From NCBI RefSeq assembly GCF_963678635.1, contig NW_026971149.1, forward strand, positions 1-64,000: a stretch of DNA of 64,000 bases. Direction: 5' to 3'. This document shows, in pieces, positions 59,405-64,000 of this stretch. Within the stretch, counting starts at the first letter, position 1. Each line of letters begins with the position of its first letter. Below the pieces are notes generated by a model. The model was not told the DNA's origin. It ran no database searches and saw nothing but the letters and a program-made list of their open reading frames with translations. Source of the DNA: Symsagittifera roscoffensis (lineage: Eukaryota > Xenacoelomorpha > Acoela > Convolutidae). The position numbers and the translations under genes are program-made.

Positions 59405-61880
59405 CTAGATGGTCGCGTGTAGCACAAAAAGCAATTAGGAAGGGGTAGGGGCCCCTTCCGGGCAAAAAATTTCTAAAATTATACATTTACCAAAATGACC
59501 ATATTTGTCGAGTTCTCAAAAACGTTTCGTTGAATTTTGCTAATTTTTTGCATGCGGCCCTAATTTGACACGGCAATCATATCTTATTAAGGTCACTTTT
59601 CGATCCTATCGGTTTGAAGCCCATTTTACCCAATTTTTCCACTTTTTTGAGTTAACTAAAAGGTGATTTTTCGAAGTTTCTCAAATTGGGTACTTTTTAC
59701 GGTTTTGATCATGAAAACCATTCTGAACAGGTTCATAGAGTGTGGCTTAGTGAGTTTATTCAATTGGGACAACTTTTTTTGACTTTTTGAAAAAAATTGT
59801 TTTTTCCTATTTCTGACTCAACATTTTGATTTAAAAAATAAAAAATTTTGAAAGTATTTAAAAGTGGTTTTTGATGGTTGATTCGAGCTCCCGATAGTCA
59901 ATTTAGTGGGTATAGAGTATTTGAAGGTCAAAATCGGATAAAAATTGTAGTTTTTTGTATTTTTGAATTTTGACCATATATGGTACTAATAAGTGTAAAT
60001 ACTACTACTAAAATTGTCAAAAAATGGTTTCGTTCTTAAAAAAAACCCGATGGATTGTTTCAAAAATTGGCATGCGATCCTCATTTGACACGGCATCGAT
60101 GCTTTTACTGATCACTTTTTCATCCTATTTGTTTGAAGACTATTTTTTACATTTTTCCACTTTTTCAAAGTGCTGAAAAAAGAGTTTTTTCGAATTTCCT
60201 CGAATTGGGTACGTTTTACGGCTTCGGTCACCAGAACCATTCTGAGCAGGTTCAAAAACAGTGGCTTAGATTTTTATTTGATTTTGAACAACTTTTTTTG
60301 TTTTTCTGAAAAAAAAACCTTTTTCCCATTTCTGACTCAAATTTTTGATAGAAAAAAACTTGAAAAATTCAGAACGATTAAAAATGGTTTTTGATGATTG
60401 ATTCGAGCTTAGCATAGTTGATTTAGTCGGTATAGAGTATTTAAAAGTCAAAATTGGATAAAATTTGTAGTTTTTGCGATTTTTTTATTTTGACGATTTA
60501 TGGTAAAATTGGTGTATATACTACTTTGTCATTTTCTGGAACAATTGTTTCGTTCTCAAAATTGCTTGAGTGCTTCTGCTGAAATTTTGCATGTGGCCTG
60601 AATCTACTCTCCTAATTTACACGTGATATTAGTAATGGTTTTTCTCATAAAATTCTTTTCTATAAGTTTGAAGAAAACTTTTCCATTATCCGTTTTTTAT
60701 GTTTCCAAAAAAGTTATTAACGACATTTCTCAAATTGAGTAAGCGTCTAGTCAATGTTAATGAAAACTATTTTGAACTTAATCATATACTATGATTCCAT
60801 TGGTAAAACTACTTGCCACTTTATTTTTTGACAGTATTTAAAAATCTGTTTTTTTTTCGGACTTACTTTTCTGGTAAAAAATGAAACTTTAATAAATTGC
60901 TTTTGAAAATATATGACACATGTTGTGAAAAAATAAAACGAAACTTATAAAATGGGCTGTCGATTGTTCGTTTCAGCTTCGCAATTTCCAGTTTGGTGGG
61001 TGAAGAGCCTTAATTTAACCAAAATGGTTTCAGTTTGTAATTTTTGTTCTTTTTCGGCAGACATACAATTTGAAGAAAGAGTTTTCAAAATCTATCTGAA
61101 ATTTAACAAAAAAGCAGTCTGAAATAACCAGAATCTTTTTTTCTTTTTGATGTATTTCCATGCTTGAGAAGGTTAGTCAGAGTCTTCCATTGATTTATGA
61201 GTGATACGAGTCATCACAAATGAAAAGGTTATTATTATTTTTTAAAACTTCAAACAAAAATTAGTCTTTACATTTGCAGTGGATAAGGGACTGCAAAAAA
61301 ACACAATTGGCCAAAAATTTTATCATAATCAAAAATGGCATACTATCCAAAGCCTTTACTGATGCTCCCTGGGACCCTTGTGGTCCCACTTAGGGAGCAT
61401 CATTGACCTCCAACAAAGAGAACAGATATAGACGACAGTCACAATAATGTCTTGCTATCTTTAAGTGTTTTTCGGTATTTTTTTTAAAATTCGAATGAAG
61501 TAATTAGTTTATTTTGCGAAAAATGGCAAAAAAAAATCAAATCAGTATTTTCAAAATTGAGACAGTATCTGAATGGGAATCTCATGTGGACCTGTTGTTG
61601 GAACACCAGTGACGTGAAAAAAGTCGGAGTCGCAGCTGGACACGGCAGATTTCAGATAAAACCATAGTAATGTTTTATGTGAACTGTTCGGAGAAGAAGT
61701 TCAGTGAGAAGAAAAAATGGGCTTCACCATTGCGCCCGTAGGGGGCAAAGTGAATGCGAACGTTTCAAGTAGGACTTTTTTCAAGAGTAACTGACCTGGG
61801 ATGGGGTAAAGGTGAAACAAATGATATTTCTCGGAAGCAAGATTAGTCACGGAGGGCGGGTGGGACGCAGACCTGACCGG
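59405..61880 (+). repeat. Repeat unit 27, family A (2476 bp)
   Basis: Core 59405, head hairpin 59438-59459, tail hairpin 61361-61401. Unit 8-type throughout with scattered private changes (for example CAAATTTTTGATAG near 60338 and TTTTATCATAATC near 61318). Ends with GACCGG. Confidence 0.88.
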
Positions 61881-64000
61881 CTAGATGGTCGCGTGTAGCA
61901 CAAAAAGCAATTAGGAAGGGGTAGGGGCCCCTTCCGGGCAAAAAATTTCTAAAATTATACATTTACCAAAATGACCATATTTGTCGAGTTCTCAAAAACG
62001 TTTCGTTTAATTTTTCTAATTTTTTGCATGCGGCCCTAATTTGACACGGCAATCATATCTTATAAAGGTCACTTTTCGATCCTATCGGTTTGAAGCCCAT
62101 TTTACCCGATTTTTCCACTTTTTTGAGTTAACTAAAAGGTGATTTTTCGAAGTTTCTCAAATTGGGAACTTTTTACGGCTTTGGTCATGAAAACCATTCT
62201 GAACAGGTTCATAGAGTGTGGCTTAGTGAGTTTATTCAATTGGGACAACTTTTCTTGACTTTTTGAAAAAAATTGTTTTTTCCTATTTCTGACTCAACAT
62301 TTTGATTTAAAAAATAATAAATATTGAAAGTGATTAAAAGTGGTTTTTGATGGTTGATTCGAGCTCCCGATAGTCAATTTAGTGGGTATAGAGTATTTGA
62401 AGGTCAAAATTGGATGAAAATTGTAGTTTTTTGTATTTTTGAATTTTGACCATATATGGTACTAATTAGTGTAAATACTACTACTAAAATTGTCAAAAAA
62501 TGGTTTCGTTCTTAAAAAAAACCCGATGAATTGTTTCAAAAATTGGCATGCGATCCTGATTTGACACGGCATCGATGCTTTTACTGGTCACTTTTTCATC
62601 CTATTTGTTTGAAGACCATTTTTTCCATTTTTCCACTTTTTCAAAGTCCTGAAAAAAGTGTTTTTTCGCCTTTTCTCAAATTGGGTAGTTTTTACGGCTT
62701 TGGTCATGAAAACCATTCTGAACAGGTTCATGGAGTGTGGCTTAGTGAGTTTATTCAACTGGAACAACTTTTTTTGACTTTTTGGAAAAAATTGATTTTT
62801 CCCATTTCTGACTCAACATTTTCATTTAAAAAATAAAAAATTTTGAAAGTGATTAAAAATGGTCTTTGATGGTTGATTCGAGCTCCCAATAGTCGATTTA
62901 GTGGGTATAGAGTATTTGAAGGTCAAAATGGGATAAAAATTGTAGTTTTTGCGATTTTTTAATTTTGACGGTTTATGGTAAAATTGGTCTAAATATTACT
63001 TGTCATTTTCTGGAACAATTGTTTCGTTCTCATAATTGGCTTCAGTGTTTTTGCTGAAATTTTGCTAGCGGCCTGAATCTATTTGTGATTTACACAAGAT
63101 AATCTCTACAGTTTTTCCGATTAATTTTTTTCTAAAAGTTTTAAGAAAATTTTTCCTCTTTCCATTTTTTTATGTTTCCAAAAAAGTTTTTAAAGAAAAT
63201 TCTCAAATTGAGTAAGCTTTTAGTCAATGATCATGAAAACTATTTTGAACTTGTTCAAATGATATGATTCCATTGGTACAACTGTTTGCCCCCTTTTTTG
63301 ACATGATTAAAAACTGTAGTACTTTTTTTTCGCTCTTAATTTTCTGGTCAAAAAATATAAAACGTTTAAAAAATTGCTTTTAAAAATATATTTAAAACAT
63401 GTACAACAACAAAATGAAACAAAATTTATAAAAAATGGTTGTGGATTGTTGGTTTCAGCTCCGCAAATTCGAACCTATTGGGTAAAGAGCCTTAGTTTGT
63501 CAAAAAATGGTTTGAATTTGTAATTTTTGTTCTTTTTCGGCTGACATTACAATTTGAAGAATGAATTTTCAAAATCAATCTGAAAAATAAAAAATTGCAC
63601 CGTCTGAAATAACCAGATACGTTTTTTCTTTTTGATGTTTTTTCATGCTTGACAGGGGTAGTCCCAGTCTTCCATTGATTTATGAGTGATACGAGTTATC
63701 ACAAATGAAAAAGTTCTTATTTTTAGAAAACTTCAAAAAAAAAACTAGTCTTTACATTTGCAGTGGGTAAGGGACTGTAAAAAATATAATTGGCCAACGT
63801 TTTTGTCTTTATCAAAAATGGCATACTATCTAAAGCCTTTATTGATGCTCCCTGGGACCCTTGTGGTCCCACTTAGGGAGCATCACTGACCTTAAACAAA
63901 GAGAACAGATATAGACGACAGTCACAATAATGTCTTGCTACCTTTAAGTGTTTTTCGGTATTTTTTTTTAATTCGAATGAAGTAATTAGTTTATTTTGTG
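61881..64000 (+). repeat. Repeat unit 28, family A mosaic, cut by window end
   Basis: Core 61881, head hairpin 61914-61935, tail hairpin 63844-63884; at least about 350 bp of the tail lie beyond the window. The head is of unit 8/16 type; from the first subrepeat onward (ACTTTTCTTGACTTT, GGATGAAAATTG, GATGAATTGTTTC) it follows unit 7. The 101-codon frame at 62531-62836 is the longest in the window but is simply the unit 7 frame extended by a few base changes. Confidence 0.86.

Noticed and set aside
22413-60451. Recurring minus-strand frame of about 61-66 codons (units 11, 12, 18, 19, 24, 26, 27; similar in unit 5)
   Set aside because: It recurs because the subrepeat recurs. One-base run-length changes shift its frame between near-identical units (12 versus 18) and there is no sign of synonymous bias.
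62531-62836. Longest frame in the window (101 codons, + strand)
   Set aside because: It lies over a subrepeat, its shorter counterpart in unit 7 stops earlier, the product is phenylalanine/lysine-rich low-complexity text, and no domain or start context supports it.
1-64000. CRISPR array or bacterial repeat region
   Set aside because: Repeats are kilobase-long, contiguous, with no short direct repeat and unique spacers, and no cas-like frames; a 64-kb bacterial stretch without a gene would be exceptional.
54-64000. Long terminal repeats or target-site duplications around units
   Set aside because: Only the short core is common to both ends of a unit; I found no flanking direct duplication and no retroelement protein remnants.

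Overview
This 64-kb window holds no gene I can support. It is one uninterrupted head-to-tail array of AT-rich, non-coding repeat units, all on the + strand. I mark a unit start wherever the core CTAGRTGGYCG occurs. That gives 28 starts: a 53-bp tail of an upstream unit, 27 complete units of 1.6-2.5 kb, and a final unit cut by the window edge. No open frame exceeds about 100 codons. The short frames that recur do so only because the repeats recur, and they shift frame between near-identical copies. I see no tRNA, rRNA, CRISPR array, transposase or origin protein.

Five unit families are interspersed. Family A (about 2.47 kb): units 7-12, 16, 18-21, 24, 26, 27 and partial 28. Family B (about 2.21 kb): units 4, 6, 15, 17, 22. 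Family C (about 1.6 kb): units 1, 2, 5, 25. Family D (2503 bp): units 13, 23. Family E (about 2.3 kb): units 3, 14. All share one plan: (i) the CTAG core; (ii) 15-40 bp further on, a GC-rich hairpin whose arms differ between families but stay complementary; (iii) about 60-110 bp later, a conserved block from a GTTCTC-like motif to a GCATGC-like motif; (iv) an AT-rich body, in A, D and E built of about 520-bp subrepeats that each begin with a GCATGC-like motif; (v) a tail with one or more GC-rich hairpins, then a family-specific junction to the next CTAG core.

Near-identical units (6 and 22; 12 and 18; 24 and 26; 10 and 20) lie far apart or beside unrelated neighbours, and their match ends at the unit boundary. 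Other units (5, 16, 19, 21, 28) are mosaics. The unit therefore behaves as a discrete cassette that is copied, placed next to any other family, and partly homogenised by conversion or unequal exchange.

Origin is uncertain. The lack of coding capacity argues against a bacterial, archaeal, plasmid or phage region. Composition (A and T runs phased at about 10 bp) and repeat-in-repeat structure suggest a eukaryotic satellite, or an organellar or extrachromosomal repeat array. A kinetoplast-minicircle-like origin and a nematode-type periodic A/T satellite are both conceivable; neither is shown. The most interesting feature is the covarying hairpin at each unit head plus the covarying tail hairpin, which suggest selection on structure in otherwise non-coding DNA.
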